Shown here: piece after piece, positions 41,701 to 54,700 of the stretch | Layout: every line of letters starts with the position of its first letter | How positions within the stretch are numbered: the first letter of the stretch is position 1 | NCBI GenBank assembly: GCA_905221605.1 | Contig: CAJNDS010002224.1 | Location: forward strand, 1,294,771 to 1,358,770 | Direction: 5' to 3' | Origin: Symbiodinium natans | Lineage: Eukaryota > Sar > Dinophyceae > Suessiales > Symbiodiniaceae | Length of the DNA: 64,000 bases | The notes under the pieces: model-generated | What the model saw: only the letters and a program-made list of their open reading frames with translations | Databases searched by the model: none | What the model was told of the DNA's origin: nothing | Made by a program: the position numbers and the translations under genes

Positions 41701-44700
41701 CCCCGTCCCACGTTCTTGCGCTCGTGCAGCTGCCGTGTCCGATGCATGCTTTCGGTTTTCGTAGATTATGAAGTTTGGAGAACCTTCTGGGCCGTATGTA
41801 TGCGTTACCTTGCCCGTTGAGGGTCAGCGACCCGCGCGCAACAGAGAGAGTGAGAGAGAGATATGCCCATGCTTGCCGCGCCGCAGCACAAGGTCCGACC
41901 CCTAGAATCTAGAACACATCGGAACACTCGGTTAGCGGTCGTTGCAGGGCCTGAAGCCTTCGCCGCGTCCAGCGGCAGGGCGTGGCTGGGTTTTCAGGCC
42001 CCTGCGCTGCGTCCTTTCGCTTAAAAATTAGCCTTCTCTTGCATGGCTGAGTGAGCAATACCTCAGTCAGGGCTGTGTGTGGTCCGGCCTTTAAGGGGAT
42101 GCAAGCGGGTCCAAGGCTCTGTCCCCACTTCCAGGTTTGTTCACAGAATGACCTTCATGCATAATGCCGTGTTGGGCCAGGTGTTGCTGGACGTGCAGTA
42201 GTCCGCCCGGCCAGGGTATCCCAAGACGATGACAGTGTCGCACCAGATCGACTTGCATGCCAGAAACCTGAACTAAGTGTGCAGGTTGAATGCGCCCATG
42301 AAATTTCAACCGGGGCTGAGCATGAGGCCATCCGTGATCCTGAAGAGCCTTGCGAAGGAAGTCATCGAAGTGCTCGGTACGGATCGCGACAAGCATGCCA
42401 TGCACGGAAACCGTTCCTGGTTGCCATCGTGCATCTGACTGGAGCAAGACAAGGCTTCATATGAGGCGATGCGGATGAGAACCCTAAACCCTAAACCCTA
42501 AACCCTAAACCCTAAACCCTAAACCCTAAACCCTAAACCCTAAACCCTAAACCCCAAACCCTTTAAGTGACCTGTCCTCCTTCTTGCAGCGGAGGGCGGC
42601 CAACATGGGTGGCACTCAGAGCCTGGCGCTCTTCTATGACACGCCATGCGCCTTAAGCTGCATGACATTCGACATTCAAGAGGGCGCAAGACTTCTGCCC
42701 GTGCCCCATTGTGAGGCCCTTGCGACCACTTCCCGCATGTGCCATTCAGCACAGTGGGGCTAGTGAGCATAGCGTGCAACAGCTGTCAGACTCTGCCAGC
42801 CACTAGTGGTCCCTGATGCGCAATCTCCAGATGCCGAGCTGGCAGAAACATGACGAACAATAACGGCCGCGAGGCCGGGCAAGTGCTTCTGATGGATGGC
42901 TTTCAAGCCAGAACAGGAACCGGCACGGGAATTCCGACCCTTGGAGATCCTTGTCCATGTTGCTTCACATGGCAAGGGAGGCTGTCCATACAAAAACATG
43001 CTACAGATTGGGGATTGGGATCCAAGTGCATGAGGCTTTTGCAGTGAGGGGTCAAGCAAATCAGCAAATCGGAGAACGGGACCTCGGAGACTGGCAGGCG
43101 AAAGGGTGCAGTGACTGCGCTTGAGCTGAGGAGCCGGATCTAGCCTGTGACACCGATCCCAGAAACGTCCAGAAGCTGTGTGACGGGGTGGATTCCATTT
43201 TATTCTCGCAGCTCTTAGGGCAGTTCTAGTTCTACCTCAATTGCCTGCAGCTGTAGCACCTCGGACACGCACGGCTTCCGCTGGATGCAAGAACGCATTC
43301 CAGCGCAGAGTTCCACCGCTGCGTAGCTGTAGACTTCGCAGGATGCCGTAGAATCTGTATCGCTGAGAGTCATGCCCTGTGACACGGCATTCTATGCTCC
43401 GGCTTGGGGCAGCTGGGAGAGGGCTTCTGAGGGCTTCAGCGCATGGATGCTGGTTCAATCTCTTTGTCGGAGGGCCATCGCATCTGGGAACGCTGCAGCC
43501 GAAAGCAGCAGACGGAAGCATACGCTGCCGTGCAGCGCCTCGGCGTAGGGGGCAGGAGAATTTTCTGAGGCTTCCCGTAGATCCCGCCTGGCTCGGCTCC
43601 ATCCCTGCAATCTAAGCACGGACTACCAACTCTAACTACGGGAGCTAGAGCCCTGAATGCAACAGACACCCAGCCAATCACTGAAATCACCCTAAGCTGC
43701 CTAAGCCCAGCCCGAGCCCTGCTGTCCCTTCCCGAAAGCCGAGAGGGGTGCCCAGCGTTGCCCATCGACTCAAGAGCCATAATTCTTGTGGTTCTTGTGC
43801 TTCCGAGTTCTCGGAACGGAGCCGTTTCCAGGATTTCCCTGGCCAGCATATGAACTTCAAGTACCGCAGCTTCTGGAAGGGACAGGGGGCTTTGCCTGGC
43901 AGTTTTCTTGACGTTGGCCTGTTCGGCATGTCCGCTGCGCATTCTTCCAACGATTGGTGATGCGGGTAGCCAATGTCCCTCGATCACTGCACCGCGACAA
44001 GCCTCCAATCACTTTCTGCATTTGCAGGCAGCGTGAGAGCACGAGAGACAGCTCGGATGCTCGGACCCGAACAAATTCGACCATGAAGCCACAAAGCTTT
44101 GCTGATGGTTTTGGCCAGTTCTGTGCCTTCTGCGCCCGTATGCCTTCCATTACGCCTTCGCTTGCCCCTGCCCTTTCCTCGACCGCAGAAGTCCAAAGCC
44201 GGGCTTGAGCTTCGCTTGCTCAAGCTGAAGGCTCGCCTTTCCTATACTTTTCACAAAGAGGCTGCCCACGCCCCGCCGCAACGTCTTTGGCAGAACCGCG
44301 GGCGCGTCTGCATGACTGCAGTAGGTCAGAACACAACTCGAAATGTGGCACTCAGTGGCCACACTAAGACTGATGCAGAATCGCCTCTCAAAGCTGTTGG
44401 CAAAGTGAGCTTCAGGTACCGCAGTTTCACTGAGTCTTTTTGGAAGGGAAGTTTTCTTGACGTTGGCCTGCTCGGCCTGCTGCGCATCCTGCCGATTCGA
44501 CTGGGGCTTCCAATCATATCGATCCCTCGATGGTGCCGCTACCACAAGCCTCCAATCATCTTCTACCTCAGAGGATGCCTTCATACACGAACGGAGGGCG
44601 AAATCCGAGCTCCTCTCGAATCGAAGGGTTGCGGAACCCATGCCCTGCTGGGCATTTCCCAAGACCGGGGTACCTGTAGTATACTCCAGAGCGGGGGGGG

Positions 44701-44747
44701 TAACTCCCGGGAGTGGTACGAGTGACAACACGAACTGTCTTTTGGGG
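38708..44747. other. no gene supported; scattered telomere-like arrays
   Basis: Mixed open frames without family motifs. CCCTAAA arrays lie at 38931-39024, 39847-39920 and 42480-42562, each followed within 10-50 bases by a pyrimidine tract and CAG (39051, 39935, 42590), which looks like a 3' splice site. Short exons of unknown genes may therefore be present. A diverged duplication (43850-43970 and 44403-44500) is noted separately. Confidence 0.4.
43850..44580. repeat. diverged tandem duplication, offset about 550 bp
   Basis: Both halves share AGTACCGCAG/AGGTACCGCAG, AGTTTTCTTGACGTTGGCCT, GATCCCTCGAT-type and AAGCCTCCAATCA blocks in the same order and orientation. Confidence 0.65.
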
Positions 44748-44800
44748 GGTTTAGGGTTTCGGGTTTAGGGTTTAGGGGTTACGGGCTTGAGAGTGGTGCT

Positions 44801-44904
44801 TTGGGATGCTCCCCCTTTTACTAACTGTCCTTGATGGGGATGACACAAGGGGGTAAGCTGTAATCTCGATGAAGGACTGTTAGTATAAGGGGGAACATCC
44901 CCAA
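44801..44904. mobile_element. MITE, family B, copy 1
   Basis: Ends TTGGGATGCTCCCCCTTTTA and, complementary, TATAAGGGGGAACATCCCCA. Inner ACTGTCCTT/AAGGACTGT pairing extends the stem to about 32 bp. Confidence 0.75.
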
Positions 44905-45149
44905 AATGTGGCACTTCTTAAGTGCCTTCGGACATGCGAGCCATCGGCCTAAGCCTCGAAGCAAAACGTAGCATTCGCCCCCCCTCTTCAGAACATGCGT
45001 ACCCTGCAAGACACAAGCGAGTCGACCTTACAAAATGCGGACCGTGCATGAGAAACATCCTTCTCGTAGGTCGTAGGTCCCACAGTGCGCAACGAGACCG
45101 TCGAAGCTTGGCGCGTTCAATGCAGGTTGGAAGGGGTCAAGGCGTACCA

Positions 45150-45385
45150 GAAACCCTAAACCCTAAACCCTAAACCCGAAACCCTAAACCCTAAAAACCT
45201 AAACCCTAAACCTGCCACCAAGAAACCCCAAGTGAGCATCCGCAGACTTAAGCCCGTAGCGCTTGGAGCCGCAGATTGAGCATGGCCCCTAAACCCTAAA
45301 CCCTAAACCCTAAACCCTAAACCCTAAACCCTAAACCCTAAACCCTAAACCCTAAACCCTAAACCCTAAACCCTAAACCCTAAAC
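45150..45385 (-). repeat. telomere-like arrays, CCCTAAA on plus
   Basis: Two arrays (45150-45212 and 45293-45385) separated by about 80 bases of other sequence. Confidence 0.9.
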
Positions 45386-45474
45386 TTGTCTGGAGCCAAG
45401 AGGGCTTCAGGCATGGCGTTCGTGACTGTTCGTAGCACTTTCCCAAACCATCCCAAAGCTGAAGCTGAGGTTGG

Positions 45475-45600
45475 GTTTGGGGTTTAGGGTTTAGGGTTTA
45501 GGGTTTAGGGTTTAGGGTTTAGGGTTTAGGGTTTAGGGTTTAGGGTTTAGGGTTTAGGGTTTAGGGTTTAGGGTTTAGGGTTTAGGGTTTAGGGTTTAGT
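45475..45600 (+). repeat. telomere-like array, TTTAGGG on plus
   Basis: About 17 near-perfect copies. With 45293-45385 it forms an inverted pair around a 90-base unique stretch. Confidence 0.95.
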
Positions 45601-46664
45601 GGGTGCGTCCTGGTCTGTGTTTTTGATGCAGATCTCGCACAGCAGCTGATTCAGAGGCGTCTAGGCTCAGGATCAGGTATGTGTGGTGAACCTTTGGACA
45701 CAGTTCCCGTGCGCTGCAGAAAGATTGCATCAGACATTTGCAGGTCAACGGCTCTTGATTCTTGAAGTTTTGATGCTCGGGATGTGAGGCGAGGATCAGC
45801 AAGTCTGGGTCCCTGGCTCTTTGGTGCATTGAGTTTTTCTGGGCTTCCTTAAGGGGTTTGTTGTTGGGCCTTTGGGGGTGTGGAGTCCGGCAGTAAGGAG
45901 AATTGCTAAGGCTAAGGGGTTCGGACCCCTGCCCACCCCCCGCCCCGCCCACCGCTATCAGTCGCTTGGGTACCGTGTACAGTGCATGCAACAGGCACCG
46001 GTCGTTGAAGGCCCCAGCAGAAGGCAGAGTTCTCATGGGGGCCCCAGCAAATCCTCATCTCTTAAGGAACCGCAGGCTTCGGTCCCTTGATCCCCCCCGC
46101 CCCCCAGTTGCATCCTGCGGGCAGTATGACACCACAGGGCTTATGCAGTATCCCAAGAGCCGTACCCTTAGCTTCCCCCCTTCCACTTGATCTGTGTGGG
46201 CTGCCGTGGAGATGTGCAAAAGTGCTGCCACACAGCTCACACACAGTGCCACAAATTGAGCACCAGGGTCGAAATCAGCATCAGGCATGCCATGCCGAAA
46301 CGTTAACTATTGTGTTGCCAGAAGGCTGTGCCCGGCCCAAGCCATGAACAGCTCCAGTTTGCAATGCTATTATTTGAGGCAGGATAGCGCGTCCGCTCCG
46401 ATGAGCTAACGTTGAAGGCCGTCTTTCAGTGAGACCCGTGTGTTGAGCAAAGGGTCGTGTGCAATCTTGTGCGGTTCTGGGCGCAGCAGAGTTGCTATGT
46501 CCGTCCGCGCGAAGCCTCTAAAGCGACTAAAGTGTCCTTCGCTGTGAGGCTCGGGTTTCGCCTCTAATGGACTGCCTGACTTGATGACTTGCATCTTGAC
46601 AGCAAGGCCCCCGCAGCATTCTGAAGTCAAGCATTGTCTCTGCAGTCCAATTGATGGTGAAGTT

Positions 46665-46835
46665 TTGGGATGTTCCCCCTTATACTAACAGTCCTTCATA
46701 GGGATTATAGTACCCCCTACTAATTTCCCTATTAAGGACTGTTCGTATAAAAAACAGTCCTTCATAGGGATGATAAACTTCCCCCTATGATAATCCTTGT
46801 TAAGGAGTGTTAGAATACGGGGGGAAGATGCCCAA
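46665..46835. mobile_element. MITE, family B, copy 2 with internal duplication
   Basis: Same termini as 44801-44904 (GGGATGTTCCCCCTTATACT and its diverged complement), but the internal stem AACAGTCCTTCATAGGGAT is present twice, giving 171 bp. Confidence 0.75.
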
Positions 46836-46915
46836 GTGAAGTTGTCGGCAAGCGTGCCTGTGGCAGGCTGGGTCTTCGCCATGACAGCCTCAGCTAGGCT
46901 CTGGGAGCTGGGAAG

Positions 46916-47025
46916 TTAGGGTTTCGGGTTTGGGGTTTAGGGTTTGGGGTTTAGGGTTTAGGGTTTGGGGTTTAGGGTTTAGGGTTTAGGGTGTAGGGTG
47001 TAGGGTTAGGGTGTAGGGTTCAGGG
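46916..47025 (+). repeat. telomere-like array, TTTAGGG and TTTGGGG
   Basis: Alternating TTTAGGG, TTTGGGG and TGTAGGG units. Confidence 0.9.
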
Positions 47026-47302
47026 GGGTTCTGCTGCTACAAGCTGCTGGTGCTGACAGGCAATGAGGCGATGAATGATCCAGAGCCGAAACTGTGACCG
47101 AGGCCTGGGGGACTGGGGCCCTAAAGCCTAAAGCCTAAACCCTAAACCCAAAACCCTAAACCCGAACCCCTGATTCCGGTGCACTTCTTGACTTCTTGAC
47201 CTGCTGCTGTGCACATGTGAGTTGTCCTGACGGCCTCTGCTGAGATCCGACGGGTGTAAAGTTACATTCCCCCCCAAAAAATCAAGAAAGAACAGGACAG
47301 AA

Positions 47303-48565
<1,263 letters not shown>

Positions 48566-49496
48566 TGGCAAGGCCAGGACTGATGAAAAGTACTTTGACA
48601 GAACATGACCGTGTGTCATGCATGATGGTGAAATGAACATTTTGTGCCAACCTGTGCCAGACACCAGGAATGGCACAAGTGAAAACGAATGAAATGATAC
48701 CAATAGGGGTATGGGTGCGTCCCCTGTTGCACCAGACGCCAGGAATGATGCAACGCGAAATGAGGTGAGGGATGAACGAGGGGTGAGGTCCCCTAAGCTA
48801 CTGGAGTCCATGGGCAGACCATCGCAGGTACGTTTACACGGGTTGGGGAGGGGGGTCTTCGTTGACCGGGACCCCCTCCCCACCCTCCCGGTCCCCTGCG
48901 ATGCACCATGTTCAGGTGTTGCCACACACACAAAGAAAAGACAACAGAGGAATGACACAAAAGGACTCAAGACAAAGTATGGCACAAATGTGCTGCTTCA
49001 CTGTCTTTACATGTGGTTGAGGGTTTAGGGGTGCCTTTTGAGATTGAGGATTTCGGGCTGTTTTGGGTGTTTTGTTTTTTTGGTCGGAAGTTGAGCTGCG
49101 CTAGAGCTCGCCTTCAGGCCGAAGCACCCTTGAACCCTAAACTCCAAAACCGCAAACCCTTTAACCCCAACCCCCCCCCCCCCCCCCCCCCCACAATAAT
49201 AAAAGCAAGAACAACAACAACAACAACCTTAAACACCCAGCCCCCAAAGCCTCAAAATACCCTAAAACCCCGGAAAAAGATTCCAAAAGACCCTAACAGA
49301 CACTAAAATACCAGAAAATACCCTAAAACCCCCTAAACGAACCCGAACATGCCCAAAGCCCCCAAACCAGGTCCTAAAAACCCCTGAAATGCCCTATAGC
49401 CCTATAGCCCTAAACCCTAAACCCTAAACCACAATTGGGGTTATAAGTACCCAGAACCTCCAAGCAACATACCCTAAAGCCCCAAACAAGGTCCTG

Positions 49497-49575
49497 GCCA
49501 GCGTGTCCGCATCGTCAGCCCCAGTGGCTGCGGGGAAGACGTCCGTCCTCCGGGTGCGGAGGGCCTTGAGGAGGT
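49497..49575 (+). pseudogene. ABC-transporter P-loop-like exon relic
   Basis: The stretch reads GQRVRIVSPSGCG and then loses frame. Skipping one G at the GGGG run gives KTSVLRVRRALR, which would complete a Walker A of the GPSGCGKTSLLRxL type of ABC transporters. It is short and isolated, so chance resemblance is possible, but the match spans about 25 residues. Confidence 0.35.
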
Positions 49576-50883
49576 TTCAATCAAGGGTTTATGGTTTAGG
49601 GTTTAGGGTTTACGGATGAGGTTTTAGGGTTTAGGGTTTAGGGTGGTTGTCTGGAGTTTAGTCTTTTTAGTGGAGCCAGTCTACTCGGTCTCAAAAACAC
49701 AACTGAACCCTAAACTAAACTGATCAGGGTTTAGGGTTTAGGGCTTAGGGCTTAGGGCTTAGGGTTTCCGGTGTACCGGCCACATTATAACGGGGCGCAC
49801 GTAGCAGGCTGGATCTTCGCACTGGATACTTCAGGCAGGGCTTAGTCACTGTCGGTTTGTTTTTGATCGTGCTTTGTTTTGCATCCTGTTCCCGCTACAA
49901 GCGGCCATTGCTGACAGGCGATGAGGGATCCAGAGAATGCAGAGTCGATCCGCTATGTCCAAGGCCTGGCATCAACATGTCGGATATCCTTTTTGCATCT
50001 CTCAATGAAGTCTGACTCTGGAAATGTCGAGGTACGAGAAGGAACGAAGCTATGATGATGTGCCGCAGTCTTGCCAAGTGTGCCGCCTCGGCTTCTTCCA
50101 GGCTTCTGTCCTCTTTCTGTCATCAGCCGGCCCACCCCTAACCCCCCCCTAAACAATACCATAGACATCATGACTTTCGGACAAATCCGCAGGTAGGTGC
50201 GCATCAGGTCTCAGGAATTCTGCCGTGGGCGCGACAGTCTTTGCTGTTGGCCACGCAGAGATAGATCGGCATCAGTGGATGCCCAGAGAATGGAGACAAG
50301 AAGGCTCCAAGGAAAGGAGCCCTGGCCGTTGGAGCTCAAGCTTGCTATGCCACAATTTCGGCTCTTCGGACATCAGTCTGTGACCTGTGCATGGCACCGC
50401 TCGCGCTGGGGACCCAAAGAGCCACCTTTGCCCTTGGGATCCGGACCTTCCGGCCCTTTTGGCTTGGGATGTTGGGCTTCGGAATCTCACTTTCTCGGGA
50501 CATCGTGGACTCGATTTTCAGGGTCTTCGGCCTCTGAGCCTGGCATGGCTCTGATGCTTAGGTCCCTTTAGTCTAGAGATCTGCTCTGCTGTCACGAGAA
50601 CGGGTAGAAGAGAGGATGTCGTCCTTTGCGTTGAAGACCACGCCGGTCTTGGCGTCCGTGGGAGGCCGACCCTTGGTGCGCGTCTCAGGGGAGTTGGCAT
50701 CATGTGCAGCCCGGTAGTCGTCCAAGCTTCAGGGAAGAAAGCACGAGTCGCCGGTGCGGTCCAGGCTTTTCTGCCTTGCTTCTTGGACTCGGGGACCCTG
50801 TCCGAGATAGTTCCAGACACTGCCTTGTGCGGTTTCTCGTGCACCTGTCCTGGAGCCGCCTGCCATGCGAGCCTCCTCACCAA

Positions 50884-51700
50884 TGTCTTGGCGCCAGCGC
50901 GCCGGACGTCCAGCCATTTTTTCGCGTCCAGGTCGTCCCCGCCCGGTCTTTGATGGTTGCGGCGCTTCCCCAGTCCAGGCAGCCGAGCCAGCGGATTTTG
51001 AAGGCTTGGACGGTCTGGACTCAGACTTCTCTTGCGCGGCTCGGTGAGCTCTCGACATCGGAGGATATCTCGCCTCTGAGCCTGCTTCCGACACCGAGCG
51101 CGCCCTGCTGCCAGACGTCCTGTGCGTTGCCGTATCTTCCCCGCCGTTTCAACATCCGCTTAGGTCTGCACGCAAGGCATTCTAGCGCAAGTTCGTGAAG
51201 TCCATACTCCTGGCAGCCGCTGCAATTCGCGCCTGCCCACGACTGTCTTGGTGTCAGCGCATGTGACGTGCAGTTTTTGTCGCGTCCGCGTGGGCCCTGG
51301 CAGGTCTTTGATGCTTGCTGCGCTTTCCAGTCCAGACATACGAGCCACTGGGTTCTGAAGGTTTGGACTCAGACTTTTCTGTCGCTACCCCGCAAGTTTT
51401 GACATCGGAGGACATCTCGCCTGTGAGCTAGCTTCCGAAATTGACCGCATAATGCTGCCAGATGTCCTGTGTGCTGCCAAGTTTCCCCCTCCATTCCCTA
51501 CTCGTACATCTGTCCTGACCTGTGCACACATGCATAATGCAGTTCGAGCTTGCTCATGACGTGCAGCCATTTCCAGTCCAGACATCTCAGCCAGTGGATT
51601 CGGAAGGATTCAAGCCTGCTAACGAGTGTCTTGGCATCAGCGTGCATGACGTGCAGCCATTCTCGCGTCCAAGGCATCGCCCTCTTTTGCTACACGACAT
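50884..51700. repeat. diverged tandem repeat, unit about 360 bp
   Basis: TGTCTTGGCGCCAGCG at 50884, TGTCTTGGTGTCAGCG at 51244 and TGTCTTGGCATCAGCG at 51626 start related segments. They share CAGTCCAGACAT, GGACTCAGACTT, GACATCGGAGGA and TGCCAGA(C/T)GTCCTGTG. Confidence 0.7.
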
Positions 51701-54700
51701 GAGCGGGGGGCCTTCCCGAGTGCAACGTTGCAGTCCGCCGTCTGGCAGCAGTGGAGGCAAACTTGCACCTTTAGACTTTGAACAGCCTAGGATTGGAACT
51801 TTTTCCTTGTTTGGACCTTCTTGGGCGCGCAGTTGGACGCCGAATTCTCTCAGCTTCCGTTGAACCGCCTAAGATTGCAGCTTTTTCGTTTCCGCTGGAG
51901 GTGAAGATTTTCCGGACGTGCGTCGTTGGTCTGCCATTTTATAGGAAGCGCATAGCCACGAATCAGCAATCCCCTTTCGCGGGTTCGTCTTCATTGGCTT
52001 CTAGGCCTCATCGGAAATCGTGAGGCCGATGGCATGTTGGTCCCTCTTCACGCGCTACAGCCATAGTAGCCGTAGCCTTACCAGGGGTGTCCAACAGCTG
52101 CTCGGAGAAGAAGACTCCAGGAAACTAGCAACTCCCTCTTTACGAGCGGGGCTGACGACATGCCACGCCCGAAGCCCTCCCAATATCGCGTGTCTCGTCA
52201 TGCATCTCAGCTCCAAGACCTCCACTTTAAGGGCTGACCGATCGTCGTGTCAGAGCACTTTTTCGCCCTACATCCCTGCTCGAGTGCGTCAGAGCATGCG
52301 GTCCACACAATCTTATCCGTGCCTCTGACTGGATACCTATCATGCTGCCTTCTCGGGTAGATCGCACACACTGTCACACAATGGGAGCTTGGCGCAGTGT
52401 TTGCCGAAAGTGCTTCTGAATGCCAGTCTGTACAGAGGGAGCCAGTGGATTCTGAAGGCTGCCAGATGTCCTGTGTTGTACCATATCTTCCCCTCAAGAC
52501 GCACAAGCTCTGCCGTGTGCGTGATGAGGCTGGCCTAAGGCATTTCAAATCTTCACCCGACATGTGCGCAGAGTTCTGAGCACAAGCCGGAAGATGGTGA
52601 ATTGTCCCTGGCTCGCAAGTCCAAGACCACGTCTTTCTTCTGTTCAGCACCTTCCCCAGGCTTCCGGACAGAGATTTTGGCTTCGGCTGCTAGCTTCTCG
52701 CTTGACTGCAGGGCTCACAGAGGCCTATTTCGTGGTCCCCAGGGATCGCAGCTGTGACAGGTCCGCTTGGCTGGTACAGAATGGCCTTAGGGTTTAGGGT
52801 TTAGGGCTTAGGGTTTAGGGTTTCGGCGCTTGTTCTAGCAAGCCCATTCGGTTTTCACCACCGACAGACAGTGACAGACTCACACCTGGGACCTCTTCGC
52901 TTGCGGGGAGGCTCGAGTGTTCAAAGACTCGCAATAGAGCAGCTTCTGTTCCCGTTCCTTCTGCCGTTCATGCCCGACCCCGCGGCAATTTTTGCACTCT
53001 TCACTTTTCAGCCAGCGAAGTAGCGGTGGCAGCGTTGTCGCCTGAAGTGGTCCTGGAGAAGGTTTGGTTGCCTAGCGTTGGAGATGCAGAGAGCACGCCT
53101 GCTGACAAGACACTTGCGCAACGGCCCCCCGGAGGCAGCTGACACCTGCAGGATCCCCTCGCCGGGAGCGCTCCAGCAGCTAACCACTGAATGCTTGTTT
53201 AGGACTCAGGGCCTCTAAAGTTTCGGAGGCGTGACCTGGGTGCTGCCTAAGGTGGCCTGTCCCAGCGCTGGATGCCGCTGGAACGGAGCAAAGAAAGTTC
53301 CGCCAGCTAGGAGCATAGCAGGCGGGCAACCTCCATAATTAGCCGAGCATTGCGCAGCGGGGGTCAAAGCTTTTGTAGAGCGGCTTAGCCTTGGGAGGAC
53401 ATTTGCAGCTAAAGCTCTGAAACCCCTGTAAAGCGACAGGTGACACCGAAAAATTGATTCCCCTTCTCCCGCAGCAAGAACCCTGTAAAGCGCCGGGGAA
53501 CACCGAAAAGCGACACCCCCCTCTTGCGCGAGCTAGGCCCGACAGCTAGAGTTTTGACGGCCGCTCATGTGTTGCAGCGGCTCTGGATCAACAGCAAGCC
53601 ACTGGCCTGGATTGGATGCTCTCTCCAAGCCTTTTGCTTGCTGCAGCCCCTGAACATGTGGGGGCAGACTTGTCTCCCTCTTTTGATGTGCGCCCGCAGC
53701 GACAAGTGAGACATGTAGGGCGCATCCCATGAAACCCCGAGGACACGAGGCGCTTGCAGCCCTGAGTTTCAGCGCTCTCATGGCGACACCCCCAGCTCCT
53801 GCAGCACTTTCCGGGCTTGAGAGCTTGTAGAACTTCTGCAGAACTCGGCTCTTTCCTTGGCAGCAGGATGTTCAAGACGCCTTTCCCTCAGTGTATCGTG
53901 CTCCCAGCAGGTCCTGGAAGATGTAGGGGGAGCCTTAGAACAAGTGTCCTGCAGACACGGTCGCGTCGCACACATCACAAGCGAAGGGCAAAGGTTCCAG
54001 ATGGTTCCAGTACAAAGTGCACCGTCTGTGACCTTTCTTCGCGCTCGGGCAGAATCGCTTTGGGGCTCTGAAAGCCGCAACCAGGCCGCAACGCGAAAGC
54101 GCTTGTTTTAGAGCCGAGAGTGAGAGACCGATCTCGCGAAGTGTCCGGGCACAAAGAGCACGTGCATGGGCGTGCCTTTTCACGCGCCGCAGCAGACCGT
54201 GTTTTGAGGGTTTGAGTGAGGCCTGCTTGCAATTGGACCTTGCCACGCAGACTCGTCGAAATGCCAATCCACTGCTCAGGCACATCGTTCATCAGCGGGA
54301 CACATACACGCAACATGGAAAGTTGACCTTTTTTCTTGCGGTAAGGCAAATCACTGCGGGGAAGCTTTTTAGGAAGTCGACCGAAACTGCGTTTCCCTCG
54401 GCCAGAATTGTCCACAGTTCCACGCATGCGTGTCGTAAGCCATGTTGGCTATACGATGTGATATAGGTTCAGAGAAATGATTGCCTCTTCTTCGTAAGTT
54501 TTGGTAGGCTTGACTCCATGCTTTGCTTGCGTTTCACTCGGGCGGAGGTGCTTCAGCAACCATGTTGGATGATGTTTTCAGGCATGTTGAGCCCCAGCGT
54601 CCCTTGGGGATTTCGATACTTGCATACTGATTCTCGCTGCTTTTCGTAGCTGTAAAATCCATGCGTTCATTGGGGGAAAGGATCCCGTGGTCGACTTCGT

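Noticed and set aside
50200-52800. Overlapping open frames on both strands
   Set aside because: GC-rich sequence with a diverged 360-bp repeat; no frame shows family motifs or consistent codon bias.
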